A stretch of DNA of 64,000 nt from contig CALDUY010000039.1 in assembly GCA_937923405.1 (NCBI GenBank), positions 1 to 64,000 of the forward strand. Direction: 5' to 3'. A program made the position numbers and the translations under genes. This stretch comes from an uncultured Gemmataceae bacterium. Lineage in GTDB: Bacteria > Planctomycetota > Planctomycetia > Gemmatales > Gemmataceae. The notes under the pieces are model-generated. The model was not told where the DNA came from and did not search any database. It worked only from the letters and a program-made list of their open reading frames with translations. Below, piece by piece: positions 25,505 to 33,351 of this stretch; within the stretch, counting starts at the first letter, position 1; each line of letters begins with the position of its first letter.

Positions 25505-25541
25505 GGTGAGTTCAGAGATTTTCTCTGAACTCGCCTTTGTT
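25505..25541 (+). terminator. Intrinsic terminator after paralogue 2
   Basis: A 14-base-pair stem with one G-T pair (25505-25518 with 25522-25535) and a 3-base loop is followed by TTTGTTG. It separates the paralogue from the convergent surE and could serve both strands, since AAA-rich sequence also lies on the other side. Confidence 0.8.
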
Positions 25542-25573
25542 GATAGACAAACTCCATTTCTATTGAGCGGTGC

Positions 25574-26350
25574 TTATTCGCGAGGTTCCTGCCAGTCCCA
25601 GTCGCGCATTCGCTTTAGAATCGCGGCATTGGTTAGGTCGAACTGTAAAGGGGTAACAGTGATGTATCCCTCTGCCAGTGCAGTCACGTCCGTGTCGGGA
25701 TGCGGGTCGGGACAGTCGAAATCAGGCGTGGTCCAGAAATAGACTCGTCCGCGTGGGTCAGTACGACGGTCGAACCCTTCGACAAACGGAGCGATATTCT
25801 GCGGCAAGACGCGAATGCCTCGCACCGGACCACGATCCGGGCTGGGAATATTAATGTTAAATAACGATCCTTTTTCTGGGCGATGCTTCAAAATCTGTTC
25901 GATCACCTGGCGGGAGAGAGCGGCTCCCTTGGCGAAGTCCATCGGTTTGAGGCGAACGTACTCCATCGAAGTAGCAATGCTGGTAATGCGGAAAAAGGCT
26001 CCTTCAATGGCAGCGGCGACGGTGCCAGAATACAGCACGTTGATGCCCGAATTGGAGCCGGCATTCAATCCTGAAACAATTAAATCGGGCGTCCAGGGAA
26101 GTAATTCGCGCAGGGCTAGCTTCACACAATCGGCGGGCTTGCCTTCGACGGCCCAGCCAAGCAGCTGCCCCTGATCGTCTAGCACTTCTTGAGCGATCAA
26201 TGGCGTGGTCAGCGTCACTGAATGGCCCGCGGCCGATTGTTCTGTCGCCGGGGCCACGACTAACACTTCGCCGAGTTTCTGAATCTCACGCCGCAGCGCT
26301 CGCAGTCCCGGAGCGTAAATTCCATCATCGTTGGTTAGCAAAATGCGCAT
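25574..26350 (-). CDS. surE: 5'/3'-nucleotidase SurE
   Basis: SurE is a metal-dependent nucleoside monophosphate phosphatase linked to stationary-phase survival. The 258-residue product starts with the diagnostic MRILLTNDDGIYAPGL; the paired Asp of NDDG binds the metal. It continues with VVAPATEQSAAGHSVTL, DLIVSGLNAGSNSG and YSGTVAAAIEG, all at family positions. Length is normal. It is the last gene of a five-gene minus-strand run and starts 5 bases after uvrC stops, so the two are translationally close. Confidence 0.97.
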   Translation of the reverse strand: MRILLTNDDGIYAPGLRALRREIQKLGEVLVVAPATEQSAAGHSVTLTTPLIAQEVLDDQGQLLGWAVEGKPADCVKLALRELLPWTPDLIVSGLNAGSNSGINVLYSGTVAAAIEGAFFRITSIATSMEYVRLKPMDFAKGAALSRQVIEQILKHRPEKGSLFNINIPSPDRGPVRGIRVLPQNIAPFVEGFDRRTDPRGRVYFWTTPDFDCPDPHPDTDVTALAEGYITVTPLQFDLTNAAILKRMRDWDWQEPRE

Positions 26351-26355
26351 TCGAG

Positions 26356-27669
26356 CTACTCTTCCTGAAATTTTTTGCGACGTAGTTGATGATGATAATG
26401 TTGCGCGAAACGGTGCGCCTCATCGCGAACATATTGGAGCAACCGTAACGCCGCCGCGTGCCGTCCAAGGCGAATCGGCTCCGTCTCTCCTGGTCGGTAG
26501 ATCTCCTCCTCACGTTTGGCCAGTGAGATCAACACGGGCGGCTCGATGCTCAGCAACCGAAACACCTCCAAAGCAGCGTTTAATTGTCCTTTTCCGCCAT
26601 CGATGAGCAATAGGTCGGGAAAGGGTTGTTCCTCGTCGCTGAGTCGCCGAAAGCGGCGAGCGACCACCTCGCGAATCGACGCAAAGTCATCCACCCCTTC
26701 GACGGTGCGAATCTTGTACTTGCGATAGCCCGGTTTGAACGGCAGCCCATCGATGAAACTAACCAGCGAGGCGACAGTGTCTTCACCTGCCAGATGGGCG
26801 ATGTCGACCCCTTCAATCGTGCGCGGCACTCGGTCCAGCCCCAACACTTGACGCAGGCCGCGAAGTCCCTTTTTCGGATCGATAGGAAAGATCGGCTTCT
26901 GGGGGTCTTTGTCCACCTCGCCGCGTTCGGCAAGTTTGCGTAGGGCGGCAATGTCATCGCGCAAACGGGCCGCTTTCTCGAATTCCAACGCTTCCGCCGC
27001 GGCCTTTTCCTCACGTTGCATTTGACGAATCAGACGCTCTTTCTTACCTTCCAGCACCATGCGCAACGCGCGAATCTGTCGGCGATATTCCTCCTTACTG
27101 ACGCGGAAATTACAGGGCGCGGTGCATTGCCGAATCGAATGCAACAAGCACGGACGGAACCACCGCCAGCGAGCATCGGATTCGGAAATGTCCAGCGTGC
27201 AGGTGCGAAATTGAAAGATGCGCTGCAACACCTGAATCGCTTGCCGCAACGAGCGGGCACTGGTAAATGGGCCGTACAACTTCACGCCACGACGACGCGG
27301 TTTACGAGTGAACTCCACGCGGGGGAATTCCTCGCGTACCCGAATTTGCAAGTAAGGAAAGGACTTATCGTCTTTCAGTTCGATGTTAAAGCGTGGCTGG
27401 ATATCCTTGATTAAGCGGGCTTCCAGCAGCAACGCATCGACTTCACTCTCCGCTTCGAGGTAGTCCACGTCGGCGATGAGCTTGACCAACTCCGAGGTAC
27501 GAGGATCTTCCGCTGCCGCTTTCGTGAAATAGTGGGAAGCACGGTTCTTGAGATTCTTGGCCTTACCGACGTAAAGCACCACGCCGGCGCTATCCTTCAT
27601 CAGATAAACCCCTGGCGTCGAGGGGAGCGACCTAACTTTTTCTGCGGGAGGAACCACCGTTTCAGACAT
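26356..27669 (-). CDS. uvrC: UvrABC excinuclease subunit C, short form without HhH domain
   Basis: UvrC makes both incisions in nucleotide excision repair. The 437-residue product has the GIY-YIG nuclease (GVYLMKDSAGVVLYVGKAKNLKNR), the Cys cluster C-x16-C-x7-C-x3-C (ending CTAPC) that in UvrC holds an Fe-S cluster, the UVR helix pair (EALEFEKAARLRDDIAAL), and the RNase H-like 5' nuclease (GVDIAHLAGEDTVASLV, LLLIDGGKGQLNAAL, RDEAHRFAQHYH). It stops at LRRKKFQEE, right after the RNase H core, so the tandem helix-hairpin-helix found in ordinary UvrC of about 600 residues is missing. The stop is followed immediately by surE, so this is probably not an assembly error. A separate HhH protein or relaxed specificity is possible. 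Confidence 0.93.
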   Translation of the reverse strand: MSETVVPPAEKVRSLPSTPGVYLMKDSAGVVLYVGKAKNLKNRASHYFTKAAAEDPRTSELVKLIADVDYLEAESEVDALLLEARLIKDIQPRFNIELKDDKSFPYLQIRVREEFPRVEFTRKPRRRGVKLYGPFTSARSLRQAIQVLQRIFQFRTCTLDISESDARWRWFRPCLLHSIRQCTAPCNFRVSKEEYRRQIRALRMVLEGKKERLIRQMQREEKAAAEALEFEKAARLRDDIAALRKLAERGEVDKDPQKPIFPIDPKKGLRGLRQVLGLDRVPRTIEGVDIAHLAGEDTVASLVSFIDGLPFKPGYRKYKIRTVEGVDDFASIREVVARRFRRLSDEEQPFPDLLLIDGGKGQLNAALEVFRLLSIEPPVLISLAKREEEIYRPGETEPIRLGRHAAALRLLQYVRDEAHRFAQHYHHQLRRKKFQEE

Positions 27670-27740
27670 GCTTCACTCCGAACCGCGAACCGGATCAGCC
27701 ACCATGCTGACCACCATTATTGTACACATCTGGACTGCGA

Positions 27741-28787
27741 CTACTTGCTCAGTCCGCGAGTTTTGTGGTGGAACGTTTTGTCGTTGACGGTCACAGTGTA
27801 ACTCTTGGCATCGGGAGCGACCCGGACGACGATGCCCTTGCCCGATTCCTTCTTTCGGCCATCGTTGGCGATTTTGTCCGCGTCGGTGTTCTCCGAATCG
27901 CTGGCCTTGAGGTTGCGATGCACTTGATAGATGCCTTCGATCTCAGGCAGTCGCTTCAACGTACTCAGCACCGTTGGATGACCGCCTTTGCGTGGGCCGT
28001 TGTTGCAGATTGCCACGCGCGGATTCACCGTCTTAATCAGCACGGGATTATTGCTGATCTCCAGACCGTGATGCGTCACCTGGTAGACATCAACTGGACC
28101 GATTCGATCCGAGGGAGCAACTAGTTCATACTCTACGTTCCAGGTGAGATCGCCCAGGTCGAGGAACCGCCAATCGCCAAAAGAGATCACTACGCCCACG
28201 CTCTTGGCATTGTCGCTGTTGTCCACTGGTTGTGGCTTGTGTTCCTTGGCGAAGGGATTGGCTGGCGCTCCGGGTTTCTCCGGGATCACTTTGCCGGAAG
28301 CACAGAGACAGAACAGTTTGACCGACGGTGCCCCGGGAAGTTGTTTCAGTGGAATCTCGTCGCCGGGCTTCAGCGTATTGGTTTTGCCCCCAGAAGCGGT
28401 TTTGTACGCCTCGATCAGCACGGGAAAATTGGCTCGATCTTCTGGAAGCGTTTCAGGGATGCCGCGATCGTGATACTGTCGGATCGGCATCAGTTTAGCC
28501 AGCCGACCGACTCCACCGTAGTGGTCGAGGTGCCAGTGCGTGATGATCAGATGATCGATCGCCTTCAAGCCGGCGAGCTTCGTCGCGGTCTGATGAATTC
28601 GCTCTGCATCGCGATTGCCCGGATTGCCGCAATCGATGAGAATCGACTCTCCCGCAGGCGTGACCACCAAGGTCGCCGCCCCTCCTTCGGTATCGACGTA
28701 ATAAATCTCCAAGCCGCGTTGCTTCTCACAGGCCCAAACTGGCCAGGCCAGGAGGAACGCTAATACTAGACAAGTGCGATAGCACAT
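27741..28787 (-). CDS. Exported MBL-fold metallohydrolase (ComEC/Rec2 C-terminal-like)
   Basis: A 348-residue metallo-beta-lactamase-fold protein. ATG 28787 is preferred: GGAG lies 8 bases upstream and a signal sequence follows (YRTCLVLAFLLAWPVWAC), possibly a lipoprotein signal. The metal motif is THWHLDH, with IDCGNPGNRD before it and VTHHG near residue 240. The layout matches stand-alone MBL hydrolases related to the soluble part of ComEC. The substrate is not evident. It reads toward uvrC with a gap of 71 bases and may share its transcript. Confidence 0.82.
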   Translation of the reverse strand: MCYRTCLVLAFLLAWPVWACEKQRGLEIYYVDTEGGAATLVVTPAGESILIDCGNPGNRDAERIHQTATKLAGLKAIDHLIITHWHLDHYGGVGRLAKLMPIRQYHDRGIPETLPEDRANFPVLIEAYKTASGGKTNTLKPGDEIPLKQLPGAPSVKLFCLCASGKVIPEKPGAPANPFAKEHKPQPVDNSDNAKSVGVVISFGDWRFLDLGDLTWNVEYELVAPSDRIGPVDVYQVTHHGLEISNNPVLIKTVNPRVAICNNGPRKGGHPTVLSTLKRLPEIEGIYQVHRNLKASDSENTDADKIANDGRKKESGKGIVVRVAPDAKSYTVTVNDKTFHHKTRGLSK

Positions 28788-28856
28788 GGGAGAGTCTCCA
28801 ACGAGCGAGAATACCTGTAGCATCATCCTGCGACTTCAACACGACCTTGGCAATCT

Positions 28857-29810
28857 TCAGGCCGCTTCGCGCGGAGTGGTCGACTCCCAACGTCGGGCGC
28901 GGGGTAGCCAGCGCGGCAGTTCAACCAGGACGTTGCCCAACAGAATCAACAGCCCGCCAAACAGCAACCGTTGCGTCAATTCCTCATGACCGATCCACAG
29001 GGACACCGCGGCAGCGAAGACCGGTTCGAGTAGATAGATCACGGCAGCGCGACTCACCGGAACTTGTGGTTGATAGGTATTCATCCAGTGAAAGGCCAGT
29101 GCCGAAGGGAAGACCGCCAACGCTAACAGAATCAGCAGCAGATCCCCCCTTCCCACCATCGCCCAAGTCCAACGCAACCAGTCAGCTACTCCAGTCTCGA
29201 AGTTGGCGAGTACAACCGCGAACACCAGAGCGACCAGGCAAGTGGAGAGAAAGAATCCAGCACTGAGATGAGAAGGATTCCTCGTCCGGCCCAGGCGATC
29301 AAGAATCAACATTTGAAAGGCAAACAAAATCGAGGCTCCGATAGTGAGCAGCTCACCACGGCCGAACTCCCAGCCGTTCACCAGGACGGCACAGCCGATC
29401 AACGCGACGAGAAGCCCTAAAAGAGTTAATGGAGCTACTTTTTGTCGGTAAAAGAGATAAGCCAGCAGAGGAGCCCAGGCGTTACACAGCGCGGTAAAAA
29501 ATCCAGACAAGGCCGGAGTCGTCGAGGTCATGCCCCAGGTTTGCAAAATGAACCCCAGGCAAAAGACGCTGCCGAGGAACGCTCCGCCCAGATGATCGTA
29601 GCGGGTCGGATTCCGTACCAGTCCCGGCTGCCACATGCTCAGCAGCAACAACGCCAAAGGCATCCTCAGTGCAATCAGGGTCAGACTAGAGAGCAGCTGG
29701 CTCTGTCCGCTGTCGCGTGTGGCCTGCAACCACGAGTAGGTCCACGAGAACGAAAGTCCCCACAGAGCCGTCACCGCCAACAGCATCCAGGAAGCGTGTG
29801 AAGCCTTCAT
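28857..29810 (-). CDS. EamA/DMT-superfamily transporter
   Basis: A 317-residue inner-membrane protein with about ten hydrophobic helices in two EamA repeats. Landmarks are WMLLAVTALWGLSFSW at the start, FTALCNAWAPLLAYLFYRQKVAPLTLLGLLVALIG at the end of the first repeat, and ALAFHWMNTYQPQVPVSRAAVIYLLEPVFAAAVS with FGGLLILLGNVLVE in the second. Such proteins export metabolites or amino acids; the substrate cannot be predicted. The ATG overlaps the stop of the preceding Fe-S protein gene (ATGA), so they are co-translated. Confidence 0.88.
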   Translation of the reverse strand: MKASHASWMLLAVTALWGLSFSWTYSWLQATRDSGQSQLLSSLTLIALRMPLALLLLSMWQPGLVRNPTRYDHLGGAFLGSVFCLGFILQTWGMTSTTPALSGFFTALCNAWAPLLAYLFYRQKVAPLTLLGLLVALIGCAVLVNGWEFGRGELLTIGASILFAFQMLILDRLGRTRNPSHLSAGFFLSTCLVALVFAVVLANFETGVADWLRWTWAMVGRGDLLLILLALAVFPSALAFHWMNTYQPQVPVSRAAVIYLLEPVFAAAVSLWIGHEELTQRLLFGGLLILLGNVLVELPRWLPRARRWESTTPREAA

Positions 29811-30523
29811 GCGGATTCCAGTATCTCGGCGAGATGCAGGGCACGGACCTTACTGCCACGTCGCCGAAGACAGCCGGCGATGTTCATCAAGCAGCCCGCA
29901 TCGGTGGCGACGACCGCATCAACATTGGCGGCCTCGATGAATCCGCACTTGTCATTAACCATCGCCCCGGAGATGTTGCCGTACCGCACAGAGAACGAGC
30001 CGCCGAAACCGCAACATTCGTCCGCACGCTCTAACGGTACGAGTGTCAGTTCACGCACCTGCCGCAGCAACTGTTCGGGTTCGGTCAGCAACTTCAATCC
30101 CCGGAGATGGCATGCCATGTGGTAGGTGACTCGGGCAGGGAAGCGCGCGCCGACGTCCTCTCGTCCTAAGACGTGGATCAAAAACTCGGATAACTCGTAG
30201 GTCTTCTGGGCCAGTTCGACGGCACGAGGATACCAGAGGGGATCGTCCTTCAACAGATGCGGATATTCGAGCTTGACCATCGCGGCGCAAGAACCCGACG
30301 GTGCAACCACTCGTTCGCTGGAGGAGAACACCTCGATCGTGTGACGAGCCAGTTGGGCCGCTTCCCGGTGAAAGCCGGAATTGAAATGCGGCTGCCCGCA
30401 GCAGGTTTGCGCGGTAGGAAACTGCACAGACACACCTAACCGACGCAGCAGCCGAACGGTGGCGATGCCGACTTGCGGAAAGATCGCATCGCCCAAACAG
30501 GTAACCAGGAGCGAGACGTTCAA
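29807..30523 (-). CDS. LutA/LldE-like (Fe-S)-binding CCG-domain protein
   Basis: A 238-residue member of the Fe-S/CCG family that includes LutA/LldE of lactate utilisation and GlcF. It starts NVSLLVTCLGDAIFPQVG, has the first CCG in TCCGQPHFNSG, a HMACHLRGL stretch, the second CCG in ECCGFGGSFSVRYG, and DAGCLMNIAG. The start is taken as TTG 30523: AGAGG lies upstream and it matches the family N-terminus, while an earlier ATG adds 25 atypical residues. The usual partners LutB and LutC are not adjacent; instead an EamA transporter overlaps its end, so lactate oxidation may not be its role here. Confidence 0.85.
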   Translation of the reverse strand: MNVSLLVTCLGDAIFPQVGIATVRLLRRLGVSVQFPTAQTCCGQPHFNSGFHREAAQLARHTIEVFSSSERVVAPSGSCAAMVKLEYPHLLKDDPLWYPRAVELAQKTYELSEFLIHVLGREDVGARFPARVTYHMACHLRGLKLLTEPEQLLRQVRELTLVPLERADECCGFGGSFSVRYGNISGAMVNDKCGFIEAANVDAVVATDAGCLMNIAGCLRRRGSKVRALHLAEILESA

Positions 30524-30672
30524 ACCAACTCCTCTGCCAAGGGATGTAATAGATCGTAGGAGCAGTTGGCGTCTCGTCAAGCAAGCAGTTGGCCGCACTT
30601 GTCAGGAACGTAGGGATGTGTAGGATGGCTTCTTATGCTGGACATGTGGCTTCACGAAACAGGATAGAACTC

Positions 30673-30837
30673 ATGGTCGAACGGCGTAAAGAACTGGACG
30701 CACGCTATCAGCGCAAGAAAAAGTTGGCTAAACTGAAGAAGAAATTGGCCGCCGCGAAGGACAATCGCGAGAAGGACACGGTCCTGAAGAAGATTCACAA
30801 GATTAGCCCCTGGTGGACCGAATCGAAGAAGGTTTAA
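30673..30837 (+). CDS. Small very basic coiled-coil protein (DUF6800-like)
   Basis: A 54-residue protein: MVERRKELDARYQRKKKLAKLKKKLAAA.. then KDNREKDTVLKKIHKISPWW near the end. It is almost entirely Lys/Arg/Glu-rich helix with the ISPWW ending. This pattern resembles short planctomycete proteins I associate with DUF6800, with modest certainty. ATG 30673 has a weak AGGA upstream; an upstream ATG at 30589 would give a longer, unlike N-terminus. Its charge suggests RNA or ribosome binding (inference). It lies 88 bases before asnS on the same strand. Confidence 0.6.
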   Translation: MVERRKELDARYQRKKKLAKLKKKLAAAKDNREKDTVLKKIHKISPWWTESKKV

Positions 30838-30854
30838 CACGGCCTCTGCTGAGA

Positions 30855-30896
30855 CACCTCGCGGAGTTTTGAGAGCTCACCCTTCTCCGTGAGGTG
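30855..30896 (+). promoter_or_regulatory. Hairpin in the asnS leader
   Basis: CACCTCGCGGAG (30855-30866) pairs with CTCCGTGAGGTG (30885-30896), 12 base pairs with one G-T pair and an 18-base loop. It ends 29 bases before the asnS start. No T-run follows, so it is more likely a leader structure, or a weak terminator of the small gene, than a strong terminator. Confidence 0.4.
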
Positions 30897-30925
30897 AATC
30901 GGGCGTTACTCGTTGAGTGCTCATC

Positions 30926-32320
30926 ATGGAAAAACTCTCGGTCGCGCAGGCTCGGCAAGTCGAGTCGGTCGGCAAGGATGTCTTGTTGCAAGGATGGGTG
31001 CGGACGCGTCGTGATTCCAAAGGCGGGTTCAGCTTTCTGGAACTCAACGATGGCACTTCACTAGCCAATGTGCAAATCATCGCCGAAGCCACTCTGCCCA
31101 ACTATCAGGCCGAGATACTCCACCTGACTGCGGGCTGTAGCATCAGCGTGGAAGGCACGGTACAGGCGTCCCCCGCCAAGGGTCAGGCGACCGAGGTTCG
31201 CGCTCGTCGAGTTCTCGTGCATGGCCTGGCGGATGCTGCTCGCTATCCGCTACAGAAGAAGGGCCACACGATGGAGTTTCTTCGCGAGATCGCCCACCTG
31301 CGACCGCGGAGCAACACCTTCGGCGCGGTCCTGCGGGTGCGACATCAGATTTGTCGTTCGATCCATGAGTTCTTCTGGGAAAACGGCTTTCTCTACGTCC
31401 AGGCTCCGATTATCACTGGATCCGATTGCGAAGGCGCGGGACAGATGTTTCGCGTCACGTCGCTGGATTACAGCAAGCCCCCACGCAATGAAGCCGGCGA
31501 GATCGATTTCTCGAAAGACTTCTTCGGCAAATCGACCTACCTGACTGTGTCGGGCCAGCTCGAAGCCGAGGCTTTGGCCTGCTCGCTGGGCAAGGTCTAC
31601 ACCTTTGGCCCAACCTTCCGAGCGGAGAACTCGAACACCTCGCGGCACCTCGCTGAATTCTGGATGATCGAACCGGAGGCGGCCTTCTATACCCTCGAAG
31701 ACAACATGGATCTGGCCGAGGCCTTTCTCAAACGCCTCTTTAGCGACGTACTGAAGCACTGTGGCGAGGACATGCAGTTCTTCAAGGATCGCATTGAACC
31801 GACGGCTATTTCCACTCTCGAAGGGATTGTGCAGTCGCCGTTTCGTCGGCTCTCGTACACCGAGGCTATCGAGATCCTGCTCCAGTCCAAACAGGCGTTT
31901 GAGTTCCCGGTCGCCTGGGGAGTAGATCTCCAGTCCGAACACGAACGTTACTTGACCGAAAAACACTTCCAGTGCCCGGTGATCCTGTACGACTATCCGC
32001 GTCAGATCAAGGCGTTCTACATGCGCTTGAACGACGACGGCAAAACCGTTCGGGCGATGGATGTGCTGGTGCCTCGGGTTGGCGAACTGATCGGCGGCAG
32101 CCAGCGTGAGGAGCGGCTCGACGTGTTGGAACAACGCATGGCCGAGCAGGGACTCGACCCCGCTGGCTATGGCTGGTATCTCGATCTACGCCGTTATGGT
32201 ACGGTGCCGCACTCCGGCTTTGGTCTGGGATTGGAACGCACCGTCCAATTCGCGACAGGCATGGGCAACATCCGCGATGTGATTCCTTTCCCTCGCACCC
32301 CGGGAAATGCAGAGTTTTAA
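30926..32320 (+). CDS. asnS: Asparaginyl-tRNA synthetase
   Basis: Class IIb synthetase charging tRNA-Asn. The 464-residue protein has the N-terminal OB-fold (VLLQGWVRTRRDSKGGFSFLELNDG), then catalytic motif 1 region (IHEFFWENGFLYVQAPIITGSDCEGAGQMF), motif 2 (TFGPTFRAENSNTSRHLAEFWMIEPE) and motif 3 (GFGLGLERTVQFATG). The NTSRHLAEFWMIE form and EGAG distinguish AsnRS from AspRS. ATG 30926 is used; a start three codons earlier is possible. Having AsnRS means Asn-tRNA can be made directly rather than by GatCAB transamidation. Confidence 0.96.
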   Translation: MEKLSVAQARQVESVGKDVLLQGWVRTRRDSKGGFSFLELNDGTSLANVQIIAEATLPNYQAEILHLTAGCSISVEGTVQASPAKGQATEVRARRVLVHGLADAARYPLQKKGHTMEFLREIAHLRPRSNTFGAVLRVRHQICRSIHEFFWENGFLYVQAPIITGSDCEGAGQMFRVTSLDYSKPPRNEAGEIDFSKDFFGKSTYLTVSGQLEAEALACSLGKVYTFGPTFRAENSNTSRHLAEFWMIEPEAAFYTLEDNMDLAEAFLKRLFSDVLKHCGEDMQFFKDRIEPTAISTLEGIVQSPFRRLSYTEAIEILLQSKQAFEFPVAWGVDLQSEHERYLTEKHFQCPVILYDYPRQIKAFYMRLNDDGKTVRAMDVLVPRVGELIGGSQREERLDVLEQRMAEQGLDPAGYGWYLDLRRYGTVPHSGFGLGLERTVQFATGMGNIRDVIPFPRTPGNAEF

Positions 32321-32372
32321 GAGTGCCGAAGACGAATAAGCCAGAATAAAAAAGTATTAAGTGAAACGGATC

Positions 32373-32418
32373 ACAGGCTTCAGCCTGCGGAATAGGTAGC
32401 CGCAGGCTTCAGCCTGCG
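32373..32418. repeat. Two adjacent REP-like palindromes (CAGGCTTCAGCCTG)
   Basis: Between the convergent asnS and PLD-like genes, an 18-base element with the core CAGGCTTCAGCCTGCGG occurs at 32373-32390 and again at 32400-32418. Each folds on itself (GCAGGC / GCCTGC). They may act as bidirectional terminators, or be copies of a dispersed palindromic family. The rest of the 32321-32472 gap shows nothing else. Confidence 0.6.
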
Positions 32419-32472
32419 GAAGCAGTTTCTTTACTATCTTGAGGGGCAAATCCAGCCCTTTTAACATCTTTT

Positions 32473-33321
32473 TTATCCAGCACGTTTCTTCTTGCCAACA
32501 CTGGATTCTAGGCTCTCTGTGCTGGCTGGTTGCGTACCCAGTTCTTGACGCAAACGAGCCAGCAGATCCGACGTTGCCTGCGTCATCACCGGAGCTAGCG
32601 GCGCTTCGTCGAGCGGTTCGGATTCCTCGGTCTGGACAGGGATACTGGTCACGGGAATTTCGACCATTGGGGCTGATTCCAGTTGGGGCTCGGGCGAACG
32701 AGCAGGCTTCCCGGCCCAACTGTCAGCGACAGTTTGTTGCTGGTCTGGTTCTGGTTGTGGCTCGTGCGAACGAGCAGGCTTCGCAGGGATTACTCGGGCA
32801 TGGGCCTTGTGCTTCTCGAACTCCTCACGAAACTTCTGACTGACGGAAGAATCGCCGTGCAGAATCAGCAGCTGTTCGCTAGCGTCGGTTCCGGACGGCT
32901 CGACAAGGGTGAAACTTCCCGTGAGAACAGTCGTTCCATCGATCACGACGTAGCTCCGTCCTGGCGAATGCTGTTCGTCCAGCAGTGGAGGAAGGCCCTG
33001 CTCGACAAGGAAATGCATCCGAGAACTGGGATCCGTTTCGTTGCCGTGGTCGAGAAGAATTTCGACCTTCACTCCGCGCAGACCAGCGTCGACCAGTGCT
33101 TGAGCCACCGACTGGGCGGAAAACTCACTAGCTCGCAGCAGTACCTCGGTTCTCGCCTGAGCGATCTGTTTGGCGATTAGGTCCGATGCCTCACCCGTAG
33201 AGAGGAAGTGCGTCTCGACCTGAGCACCAGAACGCGACAAGACTAATCCCAGCAACCAACGAAACGTTAACGCTCCGGTGAACCCCGTGGCGATCAAGAG
33301 CCAATCCATCGGCAACGGCAT
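32473..33321 (-). CDS. Membrane-anchored PLD-like protein with degenerate HKD motif
   Basis: A 282-residue protein. One N-terminal membrane helix (WLLIATGFTGALTFRWLLGLVL) is followed by a single phospholipase-D-like domain: AKQIAQARTEVLLRASEFSAQSVAQAL, VKVEILLDHGNETD, and VVIDGTTVLTGSFTLVE. The usual catalytic HxKx4D reads HSPGRSYVVIDG, so the Lys is lost and the His is misplaced; activity is unlikely. A disordered Pro/Glu-rich tail contains two in-frame copies of a KPARS(H/P)EPQ unit encoded by near-identical DNA with a GCTCG...CGAGC palindrome. It is the last gene of the polysaccharide convoy and begins 30 bases after the zinc-ribbon gene. Function unknown. Confidence 0.65.
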   Translation of the reverse strand: MPLPMDWLLIATGFTGALTFRWLLGLVLSRSGAQVETHFLSTGEASDLIAKQIAQARTEVLLRASEFSAQSVAQALVDAGLRGVKVEILLDHGNETDPSSRMHFLVEQGLPPLLDEQHSPGRSYVVIDGTTVLTGSFTLVEPSGTDASEQLLILHGDSSVSQKFREEFEKHKAHARVIPAKPARSHEPQPEPDQQQTVADSWAGKPARSPEPQLESAPMVEIPVTSIPVQTEESEPLDEAPLAPVMTQATSDLLARLRQELGTQPASTESLESSVGKKKRAG

Positions 33322-33351
33322 CGGAACCTTCCTCCTTAAGCAGACACTCGG

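Noticed and set aside
31250..32134. Minus-strand open frame of 294 codons opposite asnS
   Set aside because: The sense strand encodes all three class II synthetase motifs; the antisense frame shows none of its own.
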